Positions 7,420-15,253 of a stretch of 64,000 nt of DNA are shown one piece after another. The translations under genes and the position numbers were made by a program. The stretch covers positions 265,439 to 329,438 of the forward strand of contig NZ_PUIP01000007.1 of the NCBI RefSeq assembly GCF_002968015.1, read 5' to 3'. This DNA comes from Massilia phosphatilytica. GTDB taxonomy: Bacteria > Pseudomonadota > Gammaproteobacteria > Burkholderiales > Burkholderiaceae_D. Numbering within the stretch: the stretch's first letter is position 1; every line of letters starts with the position of its first letter. The notes beneath the pieces are model-generated. The model searched no databases and was not told the origin of the DNA. It saw only the letters and a list, made by a program, of their open reading frames with translations.

Positions 7420-8721
7420 ATGAGCATGCAGTACATTATATTGCTGGGAGTCGCCGTGTTTATCGTCGCGGGCGCCTTGATGTTCTTACACAGGCGCAGG
7501 TCGGACAAGGCGGTTAACGCGCCGCGCACGCAGGCGCTGCAGCTTACCCCGGATAGTACGGCCATTCGCCCGACCATCGACCACCCCATAGCCCCCAAGC
7601 CATCTCTTCCGCATGCTGTTGTGTTGGGCGATAGCGTCCAACGGCCAGGGGTGCGCATTGCCCCGCTTTCGGATGAAGAACGCTTTCGAGCAGCAAAAGC
7701 ACTCCCATCGGACTCGGGTTTGGGCGCGCGGCTCAGTGCCGGACTTCAGGCGGTTCCCGCGTTGCTCGTCGAAGAGGGGCATCGCGGCAAGCAATTGATG
7801 GAGGTCGTCATCAACGGCGAGTTGATTCGAGCCAAGGATGGAGTCGGTCTGCGCGCCTGGGCGGTCGGTGCAGACAACAAAATCTCCGAGCATGCCAAGC
7901 TCTTCGAAACAAACAACCTACAGAACATAGTTAATGCTGCCGCGATTTGGCAAGTCGCCTCCGTCGTCGTCGCTCAAAAGCACTTGGCTGACATCTCGGC
8001 AAAACTGGACGACATCCGCAAGGGTGTCCAAGACGTCGCTCACTTCCTCGATGAAGGACGGCGAGCCAAGGCAACAGGCACCTATGAGTATCTGGAGCAA
8101 GCCGTGTCGGCCATTGCTAAAGGTGAGCTTTCGCCGTCAATCCGAAGCGAACTCGAGACTTGTGACCGTGAACTAATCCAAATTCAGCACCACCTGCAGC
8201 AAGAGCTTGAGCGCCGGTGCACTCAAGCCATCGAACACAAGGAAATGGCTGGCACAAAGGACCTGGAAGAGGAATCGGTGGCCAAATACGAGAAACTCAA
8301 CGGCCTTGTAAAGGACATACGTCTGACGCTGAAGACCCGCGCATTGGCTTGGTACGTGCTGTCACTCTATCCAGGTGAGCCAGCCCTCAAGCAGGCCAAG
8401 ATGGAAGGGCTACTGCATAGCGTCGATGAGGTCGAAAGTCGCCTTCAAACTATCGAAGCGAACGCTGAGCACGACTGTCAGAAATTCAAGTCCTTCTGGA
8501 ACAAGGAAGAAACGCTGGCTATCCGCAAAGCCAATGTACGCAAAGCTGCCCAGGCGTTGGCGAGCGACCTGCGCGATGGCACGTCACGGACCAAGGCGGA
8601 AGTGAAAATTTCGCATGGGTCGCTTCTGAAACATGACCAACCGACTTACCTCGTCTTCGAGGTCGAGGACGGCCATATTGGCGAACTCCGCGTTGCCGAA
8701 CCGCTACCACGGCCAGCCTGA
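7420..8721 (+). CDS. Membrane-anchored coiled-coil protein of unknown function
   Basis: A 433-residue protein with one N-terminal membrane segment (YIILLGVAVFIVAGALMFL, residues 5-23) followed by basic RRR, so the bulk should lie in the cytoplasm. Residues about 185-215 (VVVAQKHLADISAKLDDIRK) and 235-385 are helical and charged, probably coiled coil. The C-terminal 40 residues look like a small beta-rich domain. I do not recognise a family. GAGAGGG eight bases upstream supports the ATG at 7420. It is followed 145 bases later by the SIR2 gene on the same strand, but base composition changes sharply between them, so they may not share an origin. Its setting in a defence-like island suggests, but does not show, a membrane effector or sensor role. 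Confidence 0.7.
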   Translation: MSMQYIILLGVAVFIVAGALMFLHRRRSDKAVNAPRTQALQLTPDSTAIRPTIDHPIAPKPSLPHAVVLGDSVQRPGVRIAPLSDEERFRAAKALPSDSGLGARLSAGLQAVPALLVEEGHRGKQLMEVVINGELIRAKDGVGLRAWAVGADNKISEHAKLFETNNLQNIVNAAAIWQVASVVVAQKHLADISAKLDDIRKGVQDVAHFLDEGRRAKATGTYEYLEQAVSAIAKGELSPSIRSELETCDRELIQIQHHLQQELERRCTQAIEHKEMAGTKDLEEESVAKYEKLNGLVKDIRLTLKTRALAWYVLSLYPGEPALKQAKMEGLLHSVDEVESRLQTIEANAEHDCQKFKSFWNKEETLAIRKANVRKAAQALASDLRDGTSRTKAEVKISHGSLLKHDQPTYLVFEVEDGHIGELRVAEPLPRPA

Positions 8722-8865
8722 CTTGCACCGCTATCGTTGAAAGACCAAAATTGAACCAAATTATCGCGACGGCGCGTCTGGTAGATTGCACCGATAATGG
8801 GCCGATGACTGTTACCTTGGCTTCCGCGCAAAACAACATATATCCCGAAAAGACGGCGCCCCAAA

Positions 8866-10365
8866 ATGAATATCAGTGACTTTATTTCCAATTATCGCAA
8901 CCACCCTGTCCTCTTTGTGGGAACAGGAATTAGCTTAAGATATTTAAAGAACTCTCACACTTGGGACGGCTTGCTTAGAAAGATTGCTCTTGATTTTAAG
9001 GAAAATGATGAATATTACCTGGACCTGAAAGCGAAATTTGAGTCCAACGGGAAATATGACTATCCAAAAATTGCATCTGCATTAGAGAAAGACTTTACCG
9101 AGGCATTACTGCAAGATAGGAATGGAAAATTCAAGGAAGTAAATGACATTTTCTATGCCGAGATGAATAAGGGTCACAAGCTCAGCAGGCTAAAGATATA
9201 CATTACGCAAATTCTTTCCTCCCTCGAGTTAAAAGAAGAGATGCAAGAAGAAATTGCGGAATTTAAAAATATTAGGAAGAATATAAGCTCGATTATCACA
9301 ACCAATTACGACGGCTTGATTGAAAGCATCTTTGAATTTTCCCCGCTGATTGGAAATGATATATTGCTGAGCAACCCTTATGGCTCCGTTTATAAAATAC
9401 ACGGATGCGTAAGCGACCCTCTCAGAGTGATAATAACCTCAGAAGATTACAATAATTTTTCAAACAAATATGAATTGATTCGCGCCCAACTGCTCTCGAT
9501 ATTCATTCACAATCCCATAATTTTCTTCGGCTACAATATTGGCGATAACAACATTAAGGAATTGCTAAAAACAATATTTACTTATATAGAACCCAATTCA
9601 GAAACGGCGCAGAGAATTCGAAATAATTTCCTTCTTGTTGAGTACGAGGCGGGGTCGCAATCTCAAGAGATTGGTGAGCACGATATTGACTTAGAAGGAT
9701 TTGCAACAACTATTAGAATCAATAAAATTAAAACCGACGATTTTTCCTCTATTTATAAAGCGCTTGGCAATTTACTACTTCCCATCTCCGCCATGGACAT
9801 TAGAAAAGTTCAAAGCATTGTCAAAGAAATTTACGCAGGCGGAAATATCAAAGTTAAGATTACTCAGGATTTAGATTCTCTGGATAATTCCGACAGGATA
9901 TTAGCAATAGGGTCGTCAAGAACAATTAAGTATCAATACTTGACCTCTGGCGAGACTATGGCTAACTACTTTGTAGTTATCTCCGAAAACAATACCGAAA
10001 TTGTTGAACTTATTGACAAATACACAATAGCCAGCAGTCAGTTCTTCCCTATATTTGGTTTTGACAAAATAAAAGGTGATTTGGCTTGTGCGCCAAAGCT
10101 TAAAGCTCAGCAGCTGGCTAAATTGGATAGAACTATCGCGACTATACCCCTAGTTTGCCAAACAGAACACAATACGATTGCCGAAATTTTAGAGGATAAA
10201 GCAATATCTCCGGGATATAAAACTAATGCAATTTTTTGGGCTGTGTGGCATGGAACAGTTGAATTAGAGGATTGCGAAAAATATCTCAGAGGATTTGAAA
10301 AGAAAAGCGGGACAGATTATCGTAAACTCTTGTGCGTATATGACTACAAAAAATATAAGGATTGA
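8866..10365 (+). CDS. SIR2-domain protein, probable NAD-consuming anti-phage protein
   Basis: A 499-residue protein. The N-terminal half is a SIR2 NAD-binding domain: LFVGTGIS (residues 16-23), TTNYDG (145-150, with the conserved Asn147), KIHGC (177-181, catalytic His179) and FFGYNIGDNNI. SIR2 domains of this divergent class serve as NADases in anti-phage systems such as Thoeris, DSR and SIR2-Argonaute. The C-terminal half (residues about 290-499) is unlike any partner domain I know and could sense infection. The gene is strikingly AT-rich next to its neighbours, with A/T-rich codons throughout, which marks recent acquisition. No other defence subunit is obvious except perhaps the coiled-coil protein upstream. 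The SIR2 fold is firm; defence function is inferred. Confidence 0.82.
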   Translation: MNISDFISNYRNHPVLFVGTGISLRYLKNSHTWDGLLRKIALDFKENDEYYLDLKAKFESNGKYDYPKIASALEKDFTEALLQDRNGKFKEVNDIFYAEMNKGHKLSRLKIYITQILSSLELKEEMQEEIAEFKNIRKNISSIITTNYDGLIESIFEFSPLIGNDILLSNPYGSVYKIHGCVSDPLRVIITSEDYNNFSNKYELIRAQLLSIFIHNPIIFFGYNIGDNNIKELLKTIFTYIEPNSETAQRIRNNFLLVEYEAGSQSQEIGEHDIDLEGFATTIRINKIKTDDFSSIYKALGNLLLPISAMDIRKVQSIVKEIYAGGNIKVKITQDLDSLDNSDRILAIGSSRTIKYQYLTSGETMANYFVVISENNTEIVELIDKYTIASSQFFPIFGFDKIKGDLACAPKLKAQQLAKLDRTIATIPLVCQTEHNTIAEILEDKAISPGYKTNAIFWAVWHGTVELEDCEKYLRGFEKKSGTDYRKLLCVYDYKKYKD

Positions 10366-10946
10366 TTATTAATCTGCGCAATGCCGGTTCTGATAGCATA
10401 AATGGCGTGCGATGAGATAAGCATGAGGGGCTGACTGCACCGAGGCCGTATTGAGGGAGACATGGCGCCCGGAAGACGAGGCGCCTTGGGCACCTAGATA
10501 AGGGCAACGTCTAACGGTCATCAACTGACCTTACAGCCCCGCGGCCAATCCCAGTATGCGCAGTTGTGGCTAGCGCCGCCAGCATGCAGGACGAGTTCCA
10601 GCTTGGACGTCAGCGCACCTGGCCCTCTAAGTTGCTGGTGTAAAGCTCATAATCGGCGCACCAGTCAATCTTCCGCCGAACGGGGGCATCGCCCAAATCT
10701 CCTCAAGATTTTCCTCGTCACTACAATACACTGCTCCATGTAAGCCAACCGACGTCAAGCTCGTCCGAGCGGAAGCGCTAGCATTTTAGCGGAACCGGTA
10801 CAATCGCTTTTTGCTGCTTCTCATTGACGCTCTCACATTAAATAGGCATGCGGGTCTCAACATGCGACGCTGCTACTTAGTCGCGCGTTACCACAAGTTT
10901 CTTGGGGTTGGATAAGGCCCACAGAAAAATGCAGAAACCCAGTAAG
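10366..10946. other. Intergenic stretch without a recognised gene
   Basis: About 580 bases between the convergent SIR2 gene and the leftward two-gene operon. Frames are short and broken on both strands and I recognise no protein fragment, transposon end or RNA. Composition returns from AT-rich to mixed within it, so it probably contains the junction between two acquired pieces. Confidence 0.4.
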
Positions 10947-11465
10947 CTAAAATAGGTGTATTGGAGCCAAGGGCGTATTTTGGATGAGAGAAAGGAACGG
11001 CCTCGATTCGCTATCCGACAAATGCAGCATGTATTGCTTCAAAGCTTCCAATAAGTTCAGCCGTAGTGTAGGTAGGCCTTCCTGCCCCATCTGCTTTGCT
11101 ACCGAACCAGAATTCCCATCCGACACATTTTTACTAATCGCCATTCGACTAACCTTTTCACACATTTGCTTTGCAGCGTCTGCGGAAACAAGCAAGCCCA
11201 AGTGCAGCAGAACCTCAAATGCAGCTACCTGTCTAGCGCTCATTATTTCTGACGGGTAAAAATACATTTGTCTTGCCAGGGTTCCGGCCAAGTACCCCCG
11301 GCGCAATTCAAACGCTAACTGCGCAGCGCCTTCAATTCCCTCGTTTACAGGAAATAGCTCCTGTGCGCCACTAAAATAATTTTTAGGTATGAAATCACGG
11401 ACATCTGTAAGCACCAATCCACGTAATTGCCTCAAAATCCATTGGTCCAATTCGTTATCTATCAT
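10947..11465 (-). CDS. Hypothetical protein, second gene of an overlapping pair
   Basis: A 172-residue, mostly helical soluble protein without a recognised family. Regions such as IEGAAQLAFELRRGYLAGTL and ARQVAAFEVLLHLGLLVSAD suggest an all-alpha fold. No catalytic motif is apparent. Its ATG overlaps the stop codon of the upstream membrane-protein gene (TAATG), so translation of the two is probably coupled and the proteins probably act together. Base composition is lower in GC than the core genome. Paired small membrane plus soluble genes are common in phage-defence and toxin-antitoxin modules, but nothing in the sequence proves that here. Confidence 0.6.
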   Translation of the reverse strand: MIDNELDQWILRQLRGLVLTDVRDFIPKNYFSGAQELFPVNEGIEGAAQLAFELRRGYLAGTLARQMYFYPSEIMSARQVAAFEVLLHLGLLVSADAAKQMCEKVSRMAISKNVSDGNSGSVAKQMGQEGLPTLRLNLLEALKQYMLHLSDSESRPFLSLIQNTPLAPIHLF

Positions 11466-12232
11466 TATGCGTGAATACTCGATGGTTCGTCATCAACAAT
11501 ACCTCGCTTCGTCTCCTCTAAGAAAGTTACAAGGCGTGAGTATTGCGCGTTCATGGCTTTTTCGTAAGAAGCATCGTCATCGAGCCTACACTCAATCTCT
11601 TTCCGAGCTGTAGCATTGTACTGCCACAATGCAATCATGAATGGCCTCGCAAGCTTTTGAATTTCAATCAAACGCTGCTTACTCTCTTCATATCGCCGTG
11701 GAACTGGCCCTAGCATACGAATAGAAAACATAGCCTTCATCCAGGCCTCGTTCGCCCTCAGCATCGCTGTAATGGTCGTCTCATTTGCTACAACCTGCAA
11801 ACGAAAAAATGCTGCGCCGATTTTCTCAGTCATTTTCCGTCTATCCTCTTCCGTAATGTCTGGCGAAGCAAAACTGAGGAGAAACTGATACTGAACAGAT
11901 GCGGCTTCAGCAACTTGAAGAAAAATCTCTTTTCGCAAAGTGAGACTAGCGTCAACTCTATGACGACGCTCTGCGCTGAGATTTTGCTGTCGAACTCCGA
12001 ACAGTGCCAAGCCGCCCACGGTAAGGGCACCGCCTACCGTTATCACGGTCTTGGCTATCTCGTCAGAGATGGAAAGCCTATAACCGATTGCATCCATTGC
12101 CACTTGAGCCCAATACTCAAGCGTAGCCAATATAAGTACGAAGCCTGCCAGCGCGACGGCAGCCAAAGGCACCGCTAACATAGTCCACCATTGTGCTTTC
12201 GACCGCGTTGCTTTATCTGCCATTTTAGCCAT
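11465..12232 (-). CDS. Two-helix membrane protein with cytoplasmic helical domain, first gene of pair
   Basis: About 255 residues from the ATG at 12232. A TTG start at 12298 would add 22 poorly supported residues. Two membrane segments lie near the N-terminus (WTMLAVPLAAVALAGFVLIL, then TVITVGGALTVGGLALFGV). They are followed by a charged helical cytoplasmic domain of about 180 residues beginning RQQNLSAERRHRVDASLTL. I recognise no family; the layout resembles membrane effectors of several bacterial immune systems, which is only an analogy. The stop codon overlaps the start of the following gene. Codon use and composition mark it as part of the acquired region. Confidence 0.62.
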   Translation of the reverse strand: MAKMADKATRSKAQWWTMLAVPLAAVALAGFVLILATLEYWAQVAMDAIGYRLSISDEIAKTVITVGGALTVGGLALFGVRQQNLSAERRHRVDASLTLRKEIFLQVAEAASVQYQFLLSFASPDITEEDRRKMTEKIGAAFFRLQVVANETTITAMLRANEAWMKAMFSIRMLGPVPRRYEESKQRLIEIQKLARPFMIALWQYNATARKEIECRLDDDASYEKAMNAQYSRLVTFLEETKRGIVDDEPSSIHA

Positions 12233-12558
12233 TTCAGTTCCGATTTTTTGAACGATGACAAAGATACCACACGAATGGCTTGCGAGAACCTCCGACAAGC
12301 TTGGGCCGGTCCGCGGGATAGTGCGTTATCCGAGGTCTGGAGCCCAGCTCCTGGGTAGCACGATTTGACATTGATACCTACGCGAGGCGCAATTGAGTGC
12401 TGCAGCTGGCTGCGTCCGCGCCGCCGCATGCGGTATAGCTTGAGTGCAGAAAACGATGCGTTTCTGGACGCCCGCCCAACCATCCTTGGTCAGCCGCTCT
12501 ATACGGTCTTAGATGTCCAACATCTACTCCAGCAATCATCATCCACGAAAGGGTATGC
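12233..12558. promoter_or_regulatory. Divergent region between the membrane-protein operon and the resolvase gene
   Basis: About 325 bases with no credible gene. It must contain the leftward promoter of the membrane-protein pair and the rightward promoter of the resolvase, and could contain resolvase binding (res) sites. I could not pick out a convincing set of paired 12-bp half-sites by eye. Confidence 0.35.
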
Positions 12559-13116
12559 ATGGCAGTAATTGGATACGCTCGGGTGAGCACTATCGAGCAG
12601 ACGCTCGACATGCAACAAGACGCACTGCTGGCGGCGGGCGCGACCAACGTCTACGCGGACAAGGCGAGCGGCAAGACTGCTGAAAGGCCGGAACTCACTC
12701 ACTGCTTGAAAGCGCTGCGCGACGGCGACGCCCTCGTCGTCTGGCGCCTGGACCGCCTGGGCCGGAACTTGCAAGACCTCATCCGCATCGTCAACGAGCT
12801 AGAGGCGCGCGGAGTCAAGTTCAAGTCGCTGAAAGAGTCTATCGACACTGGCGGCCCAGCTGGGAAGCTAGTCTTCCACATGTTCGCGGCGCTGGCTGAG
12901 TTCGAGCGCGAGCTCGTCCGAGAGCGCACACTGGCGGGCTTGGCTGCGGCGCGAGCCCGCGGCCGAAAAGGCGGTCGTCCGAACCTGTTAGACGCCAAGC
13001 AGCGGCGCGCCGCGTTAGCCATGATGAAGGACCGGGAAATGTCGGTTTCTGAGATTGCCCGCCAGTTCAACGTATCGCGCTCGACGCTGTACAGCCTTCA
13101 TGCGGCGAGCAAATAA
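12559..13116 (+). CDS. Serine recombinase of the resolvase/invertase family
   Basis: A 185-residue small serine recombinase. The N-terminal catalytic domain has IGYARVSTIEQTLDMQQDAL with the nucleophilic Ser in RVS, then VWRLDRLGRNLQDLI and HMFAALAEFERELVRERT. The C-terminal helix-turn-helix is VSEIARQFNVSRSTLYSLH. The length is normal for a Tn3-type resolvase or Pin/Hin-type invertase. These enzymes resolve transposon cointegrates or invert DNA segments. No transposase is next to it, so it may be the remnant of a transposon or serve the island itself. The start ATGGCAGTAATTGG gives the standard N-terminus. Its stop codon lies within a sequence that recurs at 6299-6310. Confidence 0.93.
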   Translation: MAVIGYARVSTIEQTLDMQQDALLAAGATNVYADKASGKTAERPELTHCLKALRDGDALVVWRLDRLGRNLQDLIRIVNELEARGVKFKSLKESIDTGGPAGKLVFHMFAALAEFERELVRERTLAGLAAARARGRKGGRPNLLDAKQRRAALAMMKDREMSVSEIARQFNVSRSTLYSLHAASK

Positions 13117-13170
13117 CCGGACCTGTAGCACGGGGGAGATGACGCTCTGCCAATCCGGTGCGTGCAAATC

Positions 13171-15027
13171 TCAGTTCCCTAGACGCCAATCACTTCCCCA
13201 CTCTTTATCAAGCAAGGATATTAATTTTTCATCGACAGGTGGCTGCCCGCGAAGCCATCGTGTGAACGGCTCAGGCAACTTCAAGCCCCTATACTGAAGT
13301 CTCTCCACATAGGGCATTATCAGAGCCGGGTTATAACCGTCGCCGTATCCCTGTTCGCTGCCAAGCTCCATGAAGAAACCTTTGTCTTTATCGCCGGGCA
13401 AGGTACGCCCCGTATAAAACTGTCCAAGGCCTGCAGGCCACTTGTCTTCCAGTTGCGTATTGCGCAAACAGTCCTCGAGCGAATGCCTAAAACTGTGATT
13501 GCAATATCCTCGTCCAAATCCCAATGTATCCCGCACCAAAGGTACAAATCGTTGTTCATATGCCCTTCCCCACATGGGACTTTTGCTGGAACGCCTTGGC
13601 AAGGCAGAAGGGAACAGCGGCGACCGCTCACCATTTTTCTTTGCAATTTCAAGGAAATCCATAAACCCCAACTGCAGCAGCACAGGATGAATTGGAATTA
13701 CCCGACGAGTAGCCTGATTCTTCACACGCCTTTCTGGCAAGCTCCGCACTTCCGAATCATCATCATCATCATCGACCTGAATTTTCACAAGTGGATGAGG
13801 ACCATCTACGATATCGCTTACTAAAAGCTGTAACGGCTCACGAACGCGAAAGCCATGGTAGAGACTGAGCAAAGGAACCCAATACCTTACTCCGAGGTCC
13901 CACTTCATCCTTTGTTGCCAGTCTTCCGCTGTCGAATCATACCAAGCCGAACTAAAAAGGATGTTTAGCTGTTCCACCGAAAACGGTCGACGTGGCTTCT
14001 TCCTCTTTTTTTCCTCCACTTTCGATATCGCAGGCATGGTTTCCAATTCGGAAACAGGATTGCGTTGACACAGCCCTTTTGCTTTCGCGATTGCAAAAGC
14101 CTCGCGCAAGCCCGAAGCTACCGTTCTTTCGTACTGCATACTCCAGGGCTTTTTCAAGTCATTCAGACGTTTTTCAAAAAACTCGTAAATGTCTGTAGGC
14201 GTGACTTCGTCCAGCTCTTTATCATGACAATGCTCAATTAAGCGAATCCACCAGGACAAGTTTGTTGTTTGTGTCTTTCGGTTAAATACAGCGAGCCGGT
14301 CAGAGTACAAAGTTGTCACGTCAGAGAGTCGCGGCCTTTTAGGTTTGACAACCTTTGACTGCAAACCCAGCTCCCAGACGGCCGGTAGCGGTTCCGCTTC
14401 AGGGATAGTCGGCTCTGCAAATTCACCATTTTGACGGGCCAACAGGACGTGGCAGCTGTGTTGAGCGGCCTTAAGAAAATCGTATGTCAGCGCCTGAATA
14501 TCATCGCCGGAGGTGTCGACCAACCGGTAACCACGCGATTCCGCAAGTTGCTCCACTACTGGAATAAACGCCGAGACGTCGCCAGTGACAACCGCGTTTT
14601 TGATAAGCTCGAGTACAGCATTTACCTCACCCGCAAACTTATCTCGTTCAGTGGCGTCAAGCCAACGCCACCCTTTGGGGCTGCGCGCTTTTGCTTCTAG
14701 GGCGAGGCCCGATAGGTGCAAGGCAGACAACTGTGCAGCAAGGCCAGGCCGGCCGGCATCAAGGGGTTTTAGCCTGGTTGCACGAGGCTGCTTGAGATAT
14801 GCATCGATTGCATCTTCAGCGCTTTGCGAACGTTGCAAGTCCTGCCGAAGCCTTTGAAAAAGGGCCGTAGTTTCGGCCTCCAACTCGGCCCATCGTGCTT
14901 TTGCGACACTGTAGTTCCGCCCTAGCGCTCTCTTGACGACAGTCGTGTCAAGAACCTCCCGCAAGTCGACAGGAACCGTTTTAAGGTAGGTGTAACCGTG
15001 GGGAGTTTTACGTAGATTCGGGAGCAT
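13171..15027 (-). CDS. Tyrosine-type site-specific integrase of the island
   Basis: An integrase of about 618 residues. The N-terminus (MLPNLRKTPHGYTYLKTVPV) fits the DUF6538-type arm domain seen in many proteobacterial island integrases. The C-terminal catalytic region shows GFRVREPLQL (first catalytic Arg), HSFRHSLED (His-x-x-Arg box) and a Tyr near the end (MPYVERLQYRG). The ATG at 15027 has GAGG at ideal spacing; an upstream ATG at 15078 is also open. The gene points away from tRNA-Ser, whose 3' end lies about 110 bases upstream of the start, the usual arrangement for elements that integrate into a tRNA gene. It therefore defines the right end of the island. Confidence 0.9.
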   Translation of the reverse strand: MLPNLRKTPHGYTYLKTVPVDLREVLDTTVVKRALGRNYSVAKARWAELEAETTALFQRLRQDLQRSQSAEDAIDAYLKQPRATRLKPLDAGRPGLAAQLSALHLSGLALEAKARSPKGWRWLDATERDKFAGEVNAVLELIKNAVVTGDVSAFIPVVEQLAESRGYRLVDTSGDDIQALTYDFLKAAQHSCHVLLARQNGEFAEPTIPEAEPLPAVWELGLQSKVVKPKRPRLSDVTTLYSDRLAVFNRKTQTTNLSWWIRLIEHCHDKELDEVTPTDIYEFFEKRLNDLKKPWSMQYERTVASGLREAFAIAKAKGLCQRNPVSELETMPAISKVEEKKRKKPRRPFSVEQLNILFSSAWYDSTAEDWQQRMKWDLGVRYWVPLLSLYHGFRVREPLQLLVSDIVDGPHPLVKIQVDDDDDDSEVRSLPERRVKNQATRRVIPIHPVLLQLGFMDFLEIAKKNGERSPLFPSALPRRSSKSPMWGRAYEQRFVPLVRDTLGFGRGYCNHSFRHSLEDCLRNTQLEDKWPAGLGQFYTGRTLPGDKDKGFFMELGSEQGYGDGYNPALIMPYVERLQYRGLKLPEPFTRWLRGQPPVDEKLISLLDKEWGSDWRLGN

Positions 15028-15139
15028 TTTGACCTCGTCAGGCGACGTCGCTCTCCGCTTGGGACTTGTACCAGCCATTTGTACCAGTGACGTTCAAAAA
15101 GTCCCTGATATTACGCTAAATCAATGACTTAGGGCAGAC

Positions 15140-15229
15140 TGGCGGAAGCGGTGAGATTCGAACTCACGAACGGGTTCCCCCGTCGGCAGTTTTCAAGACT
15201 GCTGCCTTCAACCACTCGGCCACGCTTCC
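15140..15229 (-). tRNA. tRNA-Ser(TGA), probable island integration target
   Basis: On the minus strand a complete class II tRNA can be folded. The acceptor arms are GGAAGCG and CGCTTCC, the anticodon loop is CTTGAAA with anticodon TGA, the variable arm is long as in serine tRNAs, and the T loop is GTTCGAATC. CCA is encoded. The 3' part, directly upstream of the integrase gene, is the likely attachment core. I found no second copy of this end in the first 15 kb. Confidence 0.95.
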
Positions 15230-15253
15230 TGAGGAACCGGCATTATACATAAA

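Noticed and set aside
1..13000. Left attachment site of the island
   Set aside because: No second copy of the tRNA-Ser 3' end could be found by eye. It may lie outside the window or be too diverged.
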